A stretch of DNA of 64,000 bases. Source: Aspidiotus rigidus. Lineage: Eukaryota; Arthropoda; Insecta; Hemiptera; Diaspididae. This document shows positions 47,121-58,659 of this stretch, in pieces (the first letter of the stretch is position 1; the number at the start of each line of letters is the position of its first letter). The stretch covers positions 21,304,501-21,368,500 of the forward strand of contig JAVHKY010000025.1 of the NCBI GenBank assembly GCA_035079385.1. The letters are read 5' to 3'. A model generated the notes under the pieces. The model was not told where the DNA came from. It searched no databases and saw only the letters and a list, made by a program, of their open reading frames with translations. A program made the translations under genes and the position numbers.

Positions 47121-47515
47121 TAGCGGGGAACCCGCTATCCCTTTTGTTGGGGGTACTTTCAGGAAATTTTCGTTCGCGAGCGAGGTTGATGACGTCTCGG
47201 AGAGGGGGACTTGGAAAAATTTCGAACCTCTAGCCACGTATGATAGGAAGTGGACTTGGAAAAATTCCTACCTCCGAGCTATATATGATAGCAGCGGGAC
47301 TTGGAAAAAATGTCGACGCTCTAGCCATATATGATAGGAAGGGGACTTGGAAAAATTCCTACCTCCGAGCTATATATGACAGGAGGGGGACTTGGAAAGA
47401 CGACGGCCTTCAAGTTGTCACGTCATGATTTCCAGGGCTTCGAAAAACATCAGGCTCCAGGGGACTCGGAACAGCGGATTCCCCGCTGCCATTGCAGTCC
47501 TGCAATGGCATCTAA
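47121..47515 (+). mobile_element. Helentron/HINE element, copy C
   Basis: It has the 5' end TAGCGGGGAACCCGCTATCC, a degraded subterminal partner (CAGCGGATTCCCCGC, 47472-47486), a perfect 9-bp hairpin with a 4-nt loop (GCCATTGCA-GTCC-TGCAATGGC, 47488-47509) and the end CTAA at 47512-47515 before a T run. The core has only about five minisatellite units and belongs to a different subfamily: the units read GGACTTGGAAAAATTCCTAC, and the leader differs from A and B after TTTTGTT. Confidence 0.87.
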
Positions 47516-47821
47516 TTTTTGTGCAAAGTTTTACTTCATAGCCTATTGAACCAAACTGTTTCAAATTATTAACATAAATGTTGGCCGAAATTCTAAGGAA
47601 TAATTTCTTCAAAGCTTTCTGTTCCATGTCCCACAGTTTTGTGAGAAAGAGTCTTTTTAACTACTGATCTGTAAGACATTCTTTTCCCAAAATTATAGGA
47701 GTAGGAGTAAACCTGAATCAATCAAGGTTGACATAGCTGAATTTAAGATAGATTAAAGCGTTTGGCACATGCATTCAACTAAGAAATAATTAAAAGGTGT
47801 TACTTCAGATCAGATATTCTA
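47516..47821. other. Intronic DNA, nothing recognised
   Basis: AT-rich sequence between a Helentron and a foldback element. Confidence 0.3.
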
Positions 47822-47827
47822 TTCAAA

Positions 47828-48408
47828 CTGGGTATCCGCCAGGATCGCTAGTGTTTCAAAATCATAAGAGGTTTCAAGACTATGGCGTATGATGGTAGAA
47901 AAATGAAAAATCTGGAATGAATCTTGAATGAAGCGGAATTTAAGGTTTTTTCTATCATCCCATCTAATTTGTAGCACGTGCGTTTATGAACATCTTTCAT
48001 GGGATGTCAAGAAGCCAAATTTGCTTCATTCAAGAGTCATTTCATTGTTTTTTATTTTTCTTTCATATATGGCCATAGGTTTGATAGGGGGCATCCATAA
48101 ATTACGTGAGGCAATTTTTGTGAATTTCTGGACCCTCCTCCCCCCTTTTATCTCGCGTGAGATTTTCCGAAATGTGTATTTTTGCTTTAAATACGTTTAT
48201 CTGTGCTTAATCGCGTTTATCTATTAAAAAAATGTAATTTTCGTGAATTACGTAAGATTTGTCGGCCTCCCCTCCCCCTCACGTGAGTTTTGGTGAGACT
48301 AGAGTGGACCCCCTCTCCCCCCCAAAAAAAAATGCCTCTCGTAGTTTATGGACGCCCCCATACCTCGTACAATTTCTGTCTCCGCAACATGATGCTGGCG
48401 CTGCCCAG
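47828..48408. mobile_element. Foldback MITE, family F1 copy 2, with a nested MITE
   Basis: It starts CTGGGTATCCGCCAGGATCG and ends GGCGCTGCCCAG, with TTCAAA outside both ends (47822-47827 and 48409-48414), a possible 6-bp target duplication. The arms contain TCTTGAATGAAGC and its inverse GCTTCATTCAAGAGT. It is the reverse complement of copy 1 at 40671-41005. A second MITE (48087-48359) interrupts it, and copy 1 shows the uninterrupted order. Confidence 0.78.
48087..48359. mobile_element. Nested TIR MITE with GGGGGC ends and ATA duplication
   Basis: The ends GGGGGCATCCATAAATTACG and the inverse of TAGTTTATGGACGCCCCC form long terminal repeats. ATA lies outside both ends (48084-48086 and 48360-48362). 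A 3-bp duplication fits PIF/Harbinger-type insertion. Its C-rich body (CCCTCCTCCCCCC) has no open frame of substance. Confidence 0.83.
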
Positions 48409-48488
48409 TTCAAATATCCCTATTGATCCACTTGAAAATTTATCTTCAAGTTGGATTGTCTATTTACTTGAGAAGAAGTATGACGACC

Positions 48489-48754
48489 TTATGACTATAT
48501 ATTATGTGGACTGCGCTAACGTCTATGAAACGATCAAAAGAAGCGTCCACAAACGTGATGAGGTTCGGCAAAAACCACGGGCATTAAAAATACACACGTT
48601 TCACCTTTCCTACCTACTGCAAATGTGGTATTTGCTGACTATATTTTATACACAGACGTCATAAGCATAACACAGTCGCACCACTCCTCCTCCTACTAGA
48701 TGTTGAACTATATTTTTTACTGCTTAGCGCAGTCCACATAATGTATAGTCAAAG
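48489..48754. repeat. Inverted repeat with 28-nt arms
   Basis: TGACTATATATTATGTGGAC followed by TGCGCTAA, starting near 48492, is repeated in inverse orientation near 48724-48751 with one mismatch, about 200 nt apart. It may be the ends of another small element. Confidence 0.65.
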
Positions 48755-48956
48755 TGACAACCCAAATTAATACAACTAATTGGACCCATCAGAACTAAAT
48801 GATCCAACCTCTATGGTTTAGGAAAGCAAAAACAAGCTTTGACGCTTGATTTCTGCTAATTCACACTTTTCCTTCTGAAAAATGGAATGAACCCTCGAGA
48901 AAGTATGATTATGACAACAATGGTAAAACCACGCTCTGCTTTCATGGTAGAGTAAA

Positions 48957-49562
48957 TCGATGGTGACGTGCACAAAGGATCTAAGTGACATTTTTATCAA
49001 AAATGAGTTAAGGGCAAAAATGGGTCAAGGAGCTCATGGACTATCGGCCTGCATCGAAAAAAGTGGGAAAAAGTCCACCAATTAGCCCCCAGGGGCAATG
49101 TACAAATGTAGTAAGTGACGAAAATCATATTTTTGTTGCGCCAATTGTAGTAAGTGCAGAAAATAACATGCAGAACCCTATATCGCCGCACTTACGACAA
49201 ATGGCTTGTCACGCAAATGTACTTAATACAACCTGTGCAATCCTTCAATCTTTATTGTGCCATTACAATTAGTATAGGAAATAGGTGCACTAATGTAGTA
49301 AGTGAAAAATCGTTCAAGCCAAATGTCGTAAGTGCGCTCAAAAGGTCAAAATATGGCTGTAGAATGCTTATAAATTAAGCTACACATTTTTTTAAAACGA
49401 GGATCTATTCTTTAGGGTTGGTGCGTCCTACATCCCAAATTTCAAGTAACTTCAAGCAATACTGTGGCCAGCAGGTCAAATTGAAGTTCCAAAAATTTTC
49501 AAATCGCTCTCCAGAAAAATATGGTTTTTGTCACTTAGATCCTTTGTGCACGTCACCATCGA
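48957..49562. mobile_element. TIR element with repeated subterminal TAGTAAGTG motifs
   Basis: TCGATGGTGACGTGCACAAA followed by GGATCTAAGTGACA on the left is exactly inverted on the right end (to 49562), giving arms over 30 nt long. Inside, the word TGTAGTAAGTG or a close variant occurs at about 49107, 49148, 49294 and 49324 (AATGTCGTAAGTG). Reiterated subterminal words of this kind often bind a transposase. No transposase gene and no clear target duplication were seen. Confidence 0.75.
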
Positions 49563-49564
49563 AA

Positions 49565-52355
49565 TGATCGTTCTAGGTGAACGATGAATTTGATGTAACA
49601 AAAGATTGTGGACACATTAAGTGAGCTCATACGCGTGAGATCCGCTAGGAGCTCTAGAGCATGAGTGCAAGCTAGAAGCATTGTGTTGACATGAAACTTT
49701 TGTCCTTGCTGCAGATTTATGAAGTGCATTATAGATATTGTCTTTCAGACTTCTAGTACAAAGCAACGTTGGTTACCTGAACACTATATCTTTTCCCTGC
49801 GTTATAATTCCTTTTTCTTTTACAGAGTACCTCAAATCTTAATTAGCACTTGATTTGTTGAGAAATTCCAAATTGACTCCAGGCTCATGTTTTAAAGAAA
49901 AACTGTTGGTCGTTCAATTTACTACCATCCTTCAAAGGACTTATTTGTTAGGATCTCTGGATGGTCTGCTCTTACTTTACTCTCTTCTATTGTTGGACCT
50001 TTCCTCTCATCTAAATGCTTTCACTAACCTTTGTTTCTGTAAAGTATAACGTGAACTCCTCAGTTCCTGACGGAAGGGAAGGCTGGTAATAGTCATCACC
50101 CATCATGACAAGAATGAGTACCTTGTACTCTTTAGGAATACTGCATGTCTTTGCCAAACGCTCATGAACAAAGGGGAGGTTCTAGTATTTTTCTGCTCTC
50201 TGAGATGAGATATTGGTTGTTTGATTACGTTATACCTGTGATATCTCACACGGAACAAGAGACTTGGAAACCGGAGTCGTGCTTTGGCATCAATATGCGA
50301 AGAATTATAATATTGTGTCTGTATCGTCATTCTGATTAATGGCCTACTTCCACCATGCCTGCAAGGCTTTCAAACTTTTGGGAAAAGCATGCACCCTCGT
50401 TTGTTCACAGTTTTGCAGTAGAGCGTTAGAAGACATTTGTACGAGCATAATTATAAGTACACTTTCGCCCTAAGTCAAGTTTCATCTGGCGCACACAGAG
50501 AGAGTTGAAAGGAAACAATTTACAGGAATTCGTTTTTCGCGTTTCATAAAATCGTAAAGGTTGTATGATTTCGTATTATACTGCGAATTATTTCTTTTCC
50601 TTATTTAAATGACTTTGTTCGCGACAGATTTTTATTACCGAGAAAAAAATTTCATAATCTTGTTCAATGTAACATAAAAGATTAATTAGTCATAAAAACT
50701 GACCATTATGCCAAATTTGCTGGATTTGGTAATAGCTATATGAAATGCAGCAAAAAATTATTAGCCTGTAAAGGATATAAATTGTGAATGAAAGTCACTT
50801 TCTTTATATTAATCGTCTTTTTGAATGAACTGTTCTGTTGTAAAAGGAAGTTGAGTATTCGTTTAAAGTTATTTGCCTTTCAAGGTCTTGCTTTTGTATG
50901 GTCGTGAAAAAGAAAAAAACGAACTTGAAGACCTACTGGTGTATTTGTTAAAACGATATCAGTTTGTATGCTGTTTTCGTGCAGTAGATTTGATGGAATC
51001 AGATCTTTGATGCACTGTTTGTAAAAGTCCTATGGCGACGCAGGCGAAAAAATTCATTTTGACTGCCAGCAGAAGATTTTATGAAAAATTCTGTTTTACA
51101 ATTTCAAAGATTAATGGTGATGTCCTCGTCTATCGAATGAACTCGCATTGCAATTTTGAGGATTTAATCGGCCTTCTGTAGATTTATCGTGAACCACTTG
51201 TTTTTGTTTCTACTCTCGCAAACACTTCTATCGATATGAAGGCTTTTCATCGTACGGAGTCAAAGAGGTACAACATTTTCTATACACTACAAACTAGTCG
51301 TATTCAACTCGCTAATTTTACAGAATATATTTCAAAACGGATATCTGTACTTCACGCGAGTCTGTGAGCGTCTCCTTCAATTTACTGTAATGGATTCGAC
51401 AGGTGAAGTTACTCTCACAATTTTGCGAGCGTACGTTTACTTTTTTTTTTTTTTTTTTTTTCATCAGATGTTTTGATAAAGTTGAAAATCAATCTCTCTG
51501 TAAAAGTGATTTCATTTTCAATACAATCTATTCAACTAAGCCACTTAGCACGAAGTGAATACGTTAATGAGAAAATGTTACGTGTTTAAATTTCCGTTTT
51601 TTTGAAAAGTTCTCGATCCCTTGACACATAAATTGGTTCACGCAACGGAGGATGAAATTGGAATTTAAAAAGAGAAAAAATTACTGTTAAATATTTCGTA
51701 GTATGTATTCTAGCAATCAACTGCGGGTCCTAACTCCCTGAAGAGAGTGATATCGAATGCTATTCTCTACTTTATCTTCCATTTGTAATTTCATCCCTCG
51801 TGTTCACCAAGTTGGTGTCTTTGTTTCCGGTAGACGAGTTATATCTCCTACCAACTTTGAGCAGTAAAGATGAGTAGTATTACCTAATTATGAGAATGTT
51901 TTGAAAGTCCTAATTTTAACAAATACAGGGTACGGAGGAAAAATGTGATTGTCCAAATGAAATGATCTGGAGAAACGAATGCCTGTTCAGTTGCTTTAAC
52001 ACTCACAGACAACTTACACGCCAGACTGTTATCAGTGGCCTTCGACTCTAATGTGTTTACACTGTATCAATCAAAGTGACCTGGGTATGGAGACCCTAGA
52101 TAGCAAAAAACAAACTTTGGTCTTACTTGTATCAGAATCGGGTGATCTTTTATCAAATTTAGGTATTCCGTCATACCGATCTCAACTCGCATAACTGCGA
52201 AATCAACTGTCAACCGGCTAGGACTTTTCTTTTCCTTTAAGGATTCCGACTATGTACTTTGTCTGCTAGTGCCGATGTACAAGAATATGCGAGCAATATT
52301 ATTGGGATTTGAAAATTATTAGAGAACTTTGAATAATTTCGACCTTCATATTATC
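49565..52355. other. Intronic DNA, nothing recognised
   Basis: A 22-nt T run lies at about 51440. No open frame with a domain and no repeats with clear ends were noticed. Confidence 0.3.
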
Positions 52356-52360
52356 TCCTG

Positions 52361-52955
52361 TAAGTTACGTTGGACTAAACTCGCGGATAGAATTACAACT
52401 TGTAAGCATCATAAGCAGCAAAGTGTCTAAAGGTTAATTTTTGAGGTAATGCAAAGTGGCATGAGAACATTGGCGCATGAGGGACCTCTGAGTCTTACAA
52501 ATTGATACCACAAAGAGTTGAGTGTTATAGAAAATAAAGATCATATTTTATATCCTTTGTATGTGAATACAAACTACTTGAAATGGATGAGGTAACAAAT
52601 CCCCTCCATTCTTCGATCGCAGATCTCATAATGTTTCCAACTCTTTGAAGAAAGGCGAGGTAATCATGTTGGATAGATGATTTTACAGACTAGGTGTCTT
52701 GAGGAAAAGATTATCAGTTTTTCTTCTTCGATCCGTCGATGAAAATCGGGATTTTCAAGAAAGGCGCAAACTCCGACCTACTTTCGAGATTGAAAAAATT
52801 TCAACTTTCAAGCTACGAGATATGTATGAAAGATCGCCCGCGATCTCCCGACCATTTTGTATAGGTAGCGTTGCACTAAACTCGCAGATAGAATGTCGCT
52901 GTCGTAAAAGTTGAAAGAAGCCGAGCGTCTCAACGCTGGTGCTCATCGATTTAGC

Positions 52956-52990
<35 letters not shown>

Positions 52991-53340
52991 CTGACGCGTC
53001 CACAAGTTTCTAAAGGGAACCTTTGAGGTGTTATGAAGCGGCATAAGGACAAGTTTGCGTGATGAACCTCTGAGTCTCACAAATCAATCAGCTATTAAAG
53101 AAAATGGAATGTTTTAAAGAGTTTAGTCGTCGGAGGATCGGCCTGGCTTCCTTCTCTAGTAGAGGACTTTCTGAGAAGGGAGAGATGTTGGAACGCAGGT
53201 GTACTGATGACCTTCTCTTGTTCGTTACTTTGCACTAAACTAAAGGATTACGCGAGCAGTCGAGAGTCGTTGGGCCGGTGCTTATCGATTGGCGTAAAAA
53301 CAAGTTCAAATGACGAACCTTTGAGTCTCATATATATATA
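52361..53340 (+). repeat. Three copies of dispersed repeat R with decayed minisatellite
   Basis: Heads with TTGCACTAAACTCGC or a near variant begin at about 52367, 52867 and 53227; tails GAACCTCTGAGTCTCACAAA or near variants follow at about 52491, 53064 and 53315. Between the first two, at about 52740-52850, Helentron-type units survive (AAATTTCAACTTTCAAGC, then TACGAGATATGTATGAAAG). A T run of more than 30 nt lies at about 52957-52990. Confidence 0.55.
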
Positions 53341-53610
53341 GGATCAGGAGGGCGACTTCGAGGAATTTCGATCTTGAACATACGTGAGAGGAGAGAAAGC
53401 TTGGAAAACTGTCGACTTCCGAGCTCTGTGAATAAATCAGGAGGACTTGAAAGAATTCCGACTTCTGAGTCATTCTTATATAATGCGAGGAGATGAGTTG
53501 CGAAGGGATTTGAGAGAATTTTGACTTCAAGCAACGGACGAGAGGAGAGGAGCCTTGAGAAAATTCCGACCATTAAGCTAAATGGATCAGATAGAACTTC
53601 GAGCTTTGTA
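53330..53610 (+). mobile_element. Decayed Helentron-type minisatellite block
   Basis: About five degenerate 45-55 nt units are visible, such as GAGGAATTTCGATCTTGAAC, GGAAAACTGTCGACTTCCG and GAAAGAATTCCGACTTCTG, matching the core units of copies A-C. No Helentron ends are left. Confidence 0.6.
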
Positions 53611-53614
53611 TGCA

Positions 53615-56525
53615 TATGGAGACCCAGTTTCTGAGACAGTTTCGAATTATCTATGCTCTATTCACGATGAGAGGGAAATCGACTTCCGGAGCAACCTTCT
53701 TGATTCTGATTAGTGCTGTTTGTGAATTTGTGTCCGCTTCATACCACAATGTGCTCGAATTCTGCACAAAGTTGCTAATCAAAAATGTAGCAAAATTTCC
53801 CAAAAAGCGCCCGCTTAATAGAAATGTAGGTATATTATGGTCCATTTAGAATTACCGAAATTTATCGAATTCGTTTTCGGACTCTCAAAAACGTGTTCAT
53901 TTCCACAGTAATCATCCGAAATTAAAACCACTCGAGCTATTCCTCGTTGGCATGTCACTAATGTAACCCAACACAAAACCGTAAAACCGCAGGAGTAGTC
54001 TAGACGCACCTTCCTCTCAGTTGCAGGTGAATTCGTATATGGTTCTCGTATGTATACCGCGTCCACTATCGATTCTTTCGAGTAAACTATTAATTTCACC
54101 TAATTCGGAATTAAGCATCGCCATTTGGTGCGTTAAATCAGTCTCGAACGAGTCCGAATCGCAACAACGCTCGTGGAAGTATTTTATCTAGTATTTATCT
54201 CGGGGAAATTTCTCATTGTCGCAGTGGTAAAAATTAGCCGGTGGTTCTTTTATCCGGCAAAACCATCTAAACGAAGTAGCCCGCGATGGTTGAATGCCAA
54301 AATCCCCGAAATGCCATCTCGCCATCGGCAGCGTGTACAACGTAGCAGTCCGTTAAAGCCGTCTTATCTGCGCGCTAACGGTTACAGTTTTATCATTGTT
54401 TATTTGATGTGTCACGTCACACCAGGCCAAAATTGCTACTTTCCTGATACGCTTAGCCGCGGCAAATGGAAGATACAGCATAAAATCGTAAATACGTGTA
54501 CACGGTGCGTCGCTGATTGGTTTAAAAACGATGCTGTATTGTTGTTGCGAAAAAGCTATTTGTTTCGTTTTGGCAATTGGCGTACTGGTGCATGGCGCTC
54601 GGGGTAATCTGCGTCGCTCTCTAGGAATTACTTCCTAAATTCGGAAGCATTATGCCGGCGCGTGAAAGTGAAAACGACGCTATAAGGAGCGCAGGAAAGA
54701 GAGAATGGCCCCGTTTAACGTGCCCCAATATTTCACGAAACAAGTCTGATTAATGAAAAATAAAAGCGAGAAAGAAGAAGAAGAATAAGTCAATGAGCGA
54801 CGAGTAATGAAATGGAAAGTTCGGTGAAATATACGAGTACTATGTAGGATAGTCACACGAGTCGAGAAACGACGAAGAAATAAAGAAATGAGAGAGAATC
54901 CCAAATGGAAGGGGGTGCGCGCACGTTACGACCGGGCGGGGTGTACGAAAAAATACTTCGGTACTGTAGAAGTCAAATTAATCTGTACGAAATAAAATGC
55001 GAGATCATCGAAACGTGAAGGGTACAATTTGTTCAATTACACTACTGCAGCGGAGATGAGTTTTAACGAGACCAGTAGATCTTTAAATTGGTTACTTACA
55101 GGTCAGTTCTCGTTATACAGTATGAGAAAATGGTGAAGAGGTACTTAAGAGCGACGCCGAATACGTGATTCTTTTATGGAATTAAGTAAAGCCCCTTCTT
55201 ATCCTGTGTAGCACTTCGTTGAACCGATTAAATTCGAAAATTAAGAGAAACAGTTTCAATCGTGAGAGGAAACTCGAGAAAAAACTCGGGAGAGGAGGGG
55301 GTGCACAGAACGGGGACAGAAAACTGATGGTAACCTACTAACTACTGGGTGTACAGTATACGAGAGTAAAAAAAAAAAAAATCTACGGCCTTAGTAATAG
55401 CATGCACAGTTGGTCTGCATTACGGAAAGAAATGCGAAGAAAAAAAAAAGACACAGAAGAAAACTCTTAATCCCTATTCCGAATGCAACGTTTTAAATAT
55501 GTCTGCCAGCGGTACAGGATTAACGATTTCTCTACAAGCCAAGTCGGGTCTCGAGGTTGATTCGAAAGTGTCCAGGAATTCGAAATACAAACCGCATCCC
55601 TTCGCATGTATAGCGACGGGGAACTGTACTAAATTAGTGAAGCGACAAATCAATTTCGAATACTTTGTATAAATACTTGATTGGATACGCGATTAGAAAA
55701 TTTTCTATTCGAGCTAGCTGTTCTTGTAAAAGATTTTCGGTTTATCGTGTTAAAACAGAGGACACGTATATATAGATATAGAATCCCATATACACTCGGT
55801 AATATCATCACAAACTTTTCCTTTTTATCTGCCAAAAATAATTCGCTTTAAAACGTATAATAGTATTGCCAAGATTTGTATGAATGTACGTTGCCATGGT
55901 TTTTCTTTTGCGAAAAATCTTGTTTCCAACTCTTTTCTTCGAATTAGGATGGGATTCGTGAGCTAAATTGATTAACTCTTCACTAAGTAAATTATATCAG
56001 TTCACGAACTCGAGAAATTTAAATTCACTTTACTTTGCGAGAATCACGAGCCGATGGTAAACAAAGTTTTCGGGCTTGTTGACAAAAGAAAGAACAAAGT
56101 AGATGATGGGTACAGTTAGAAAGCATTGGAATGGAGACAGGAAAAGAGAAACTTATCATCAAGAAAAATGAATATTACGTGAAGATGAAAAATAATATAG
56201 AGCTTGAAGTTCATTGCGAAACGGAAATGGAGGGAGATTTTGGAAATGTGTGTCGGGACTCCAGAAAAGGTTTGTATTTGGGCATCGACATAGGTGGGTG
56301 CCATGTTTGAAAAATTGCTGGTATCTTCTTTTTCTTATGCGCTATGATTCTTCAGAATTGTACGAATGTGACAATTCTAATTTATAGAGTTCGATATACT
56401 CGCTCTCTTTTATACCCTTGCTATGAAAGGATCGAATGAAAGACATTTCGAGCGAATTAAATATTTATTGGTCCTCTTGCATAATCAACTCCTCTAATTT
56501 ACTTTTTTTTCTATTACTGTTTCAG
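53615..56525. other. Repeat-poor intronic DNA upstream of the RRM2 exon
   Basis: The block looks unique and relatively CpG-rich up to the acceptor of the RRM2 exon. An open frame of 144 codons at 54173-54607 shows no domain. Nothing else was recognised. Confidence 0.35.
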
Positions 56526-56613
56526 AACATCACCATATTTTTGTTGGTGATTTAAGTCCAGAAATAGAAACGCAATTACTTAGAGATGCATTTGCTCCGT
56601 TTGGCGAGATTTC
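56526..56613 (+). CDS. Rox8: TIA-1/TIAR (Rox8) exon: start of RRM2
   Basis: This 88-nt internal exon is preceded by a pyrimidine-rich tract ending in TTTCAG and followed by the donor GTAAGT. Read with two leading bases from a split codon, it gives 28 codons beginning [14 protein letters not shown], followed by a helix ending [16 protein letters not shown] is the RNP2 strand of an RNA recognition motif, and [11 protein letters not shown] followed by AFAPFGEIS is characteristic of RRM2 in TIA-1, TIAR and fly Rox8. These proteins bind U-rich RNA next to 5' splice sites and in 3' UTRs, and act in splicing, translational silencing and stress granules. The exon ends on two bases of a serine codon. 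The rest of RRM2, including RNP1, and RRM3 are not found before position 64000, so they should lie downstream. The family call is from recognition of the motif; no alignment was run. Confidence 0.93.
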
Positions 56614-56945
56614 GTAAGTACCCTTGATTGAATTATGATTATAGTTGGTTCAAATTCCGTTCTCAGGGGCTGTTATCGCGAATCGTAGTCTATGTGGGTT
56701 GCTTTTGAAACGGGTAAAAAATGTTGGTTTGAATGATCACAGATTGAATGTTCGAAAAATTCGGAGTCTTAGTGGATTAGAGTGTAATGGAAAGTGATTC
56801 GAAGTCGTATATTTGTTTTTGATGTTTCAATCTTTATGCTACAAACAAAGAGAGCATGTCGTTTGCGATCGATCTTGCCAAGATGAGCGAACGACGCTTT
56901 GGTTATGAGCAGAAGAATGTAGGAATGTGAACCTCTCAACTCCGG

Positions 56946-57060
56946 GCTGGTGATCTTGGGACTCCGAGGAATTTCGACCTTTGAGTTACTCTTATGGGAG
57001 GGGATCTTGGACTTTTAATTTTTCGGAATATAGAAATGAAGGGAGCTTGGAAAATAGTGA
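56946..57060 (+). mobile_element. Decayed Helentron-type minisatellite remnant
   Basis: Two to three units remain, such as GGGACTCCGAGGAATTTCGA, CCTTTGAGTTACTCTTATGG and GGGAGCTTGGAAAATAGTG. They match the Helentron core pattern without ends. Confidence 0.5.
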
Positions 57061-57064
57061 CAAT

Positions 57065-58640
57065 AAAACGCCTGCAGACTGGAGTGTGATTCTGAAAAGC
57101 TGCCTTCGAGTATTTAGGCCTATTGTATATAATGTTCAGTTATCAAAATCTGTAATAGAGGTTCCTTCTTGTATGCTTAGTGCGATAGACGAAAGTTTTT
57201 AGAATCTCCCTCTTTTCATACAACTGGATGATGGTCTTATTTTTTCAAGCCCCCATTCTGTTTTATGAAGGTCGATGATCGCCCTCTCTCCGTTTAGTGT
57301 AGAACGACTATAGTATAGTACTAGAAAGAGTTTCAGCTTTGGCAACAAGGTCTATTAAATCGTTTGTGAATACGAGTGGTATGTGAAAATAACGGCCCGA
57401 CCCTGCTTGTTATCTTGAGAATACACAAAAATGATAGCCTTTGGTTGCACACAGAAATGATGGACGCTAAAAGGACAAGCTTTTGACTACACAAAAATTA
57501 CATGACTTGTTTTTTGTGAAAATGCAAAATGTTAGGCTATTGGCTACGCAAAAATAACAGTATAGCTGGAAGGTCGAAATTTGTTCCAAATTCATCAGCT
57601 TGGAAGAAGAAACTTTCCCAAGTCGCCGTCCTTTATTGGCCAAATGACGAAATTTTTTCCGATTTTTTTTTCTGAAGAATTTCGATTGAATAATTATTGT
57701 TCTTAATCGATCAAGATATTCGGAGCAGTGGCGCCCCTAGTCAAATCATGATTCAGTTTCTCTTCTCCGCTGATTAAATTCTTGTCCGTATTTTAATATC
57801 AGTCCATAACGTATTTTTATTTTCGCTAATCCACAACTTTTCTGATTTTTCTACCGAATTTTTACGCCCTCTGAAATCTTACGCCCCAATGCGAATACCT
57901 ATTTTGCTTAGGTCTAATACGCTGCTGGGTCCGAAGAATTTCTGGCCCTATCAATGTTATCACATTTTAAGCATTGGTAGAAAGTGACCGAAATCTTTGA
58001 CAAAGCGGCTGCTTCGCCCCCCCCCCCCCCCCACTTACGACTTATCTTATTCTTCTGCCAATATAACTTAGTTGGACTTGTTTGATCTATTGTCTTCCTC
58101 TCCGTCTTTCCCTACCAATATAATGTTGATACCTGTCGTACTACTATATTGATCCCTTAGGCTTCTCTCCTTGGCATACCACTCCCTCCCCTCAGACTGA
58201 TTTGATCAATTATCTTCCTTTCCTTCATCTTTCTCCTCTAGTGATATAGAGTCGTCAAGAGTAGAATCGAATCCTCATAATTAAGAGAGGGAGTTTCCGA
58301 AAACAAGTAACAAATTAAAAGGCAAGAAAGAACTGATTTAAAAGACACGCTTCCAAAAGCAAAGGTACTATTGTGACCAACAGTACGAACATCATTGGGC
58401 AACTGTCGATCCTCGTTGTGTTCATAATTGTAAAAATAGGAAACGATCGGTGTGAGATAAATACAATTCATATCATTAAGAAGGTTGATTTTGGGATTGA
58501 ATGCCTCTCTGACTGCCTCGACATTACCCACCCAAATCTTCATTAGTAGAAAATACCCACTATTGTTCCTTAATTCCAAATTTTTGGCATCACTTATGAA
58601 AAAACCTACCCCACCACAATTTGAGAACAATTAAAAGTAA
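57065..58640. other. Intronic DNA with degenerate short repeats and a C run
   Basis: Degenerate units with CACAAAAATGATAG, CACAGAAATGATGG and CACAAAAATTACATG lie at about 57420-57570. A run of 16 or so C lies at about 58017-58032. The 130-codon minus-strand open frame at 58238-58630 has no recognised domain. Confidence 0.35.
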
Positions 58641-58659
58641 GCCCATCTCTTGAGTCTTC

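Larger units (their letters stand above)
9665..56525 (+). other. Putative 46.9 kb first intron of the TIAR/Rox8 gene
   Basis: If the two exons are joined, this interval is a single intron with a GTAATT donor and a TTTCAG acceptor. It holds most of the transposon remnants listed separately, and no further exon of the gene was recognised in it. Motifs expected for RRM1 of this family (TLYVGNLD, NDPYAFVEF) were looked for by eye and not found. Blocks with little visible repetition alternate with blocks full of MITEs and Helentron pieces. Confidence 0.5.

Noticed and set aside
48290..48664. 124-codon open frame
   Set aside because: Its first third is the C-rich end of the nested MITE and the F1 terminus, so it crosses several unrelated elements.
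54173..54607. 144-codon plus-strand open frame
   Set aside because: It lies in repeat-poor DNA, but no domain, signal peptide or splice context could be argued. The codons look unselected by eye.
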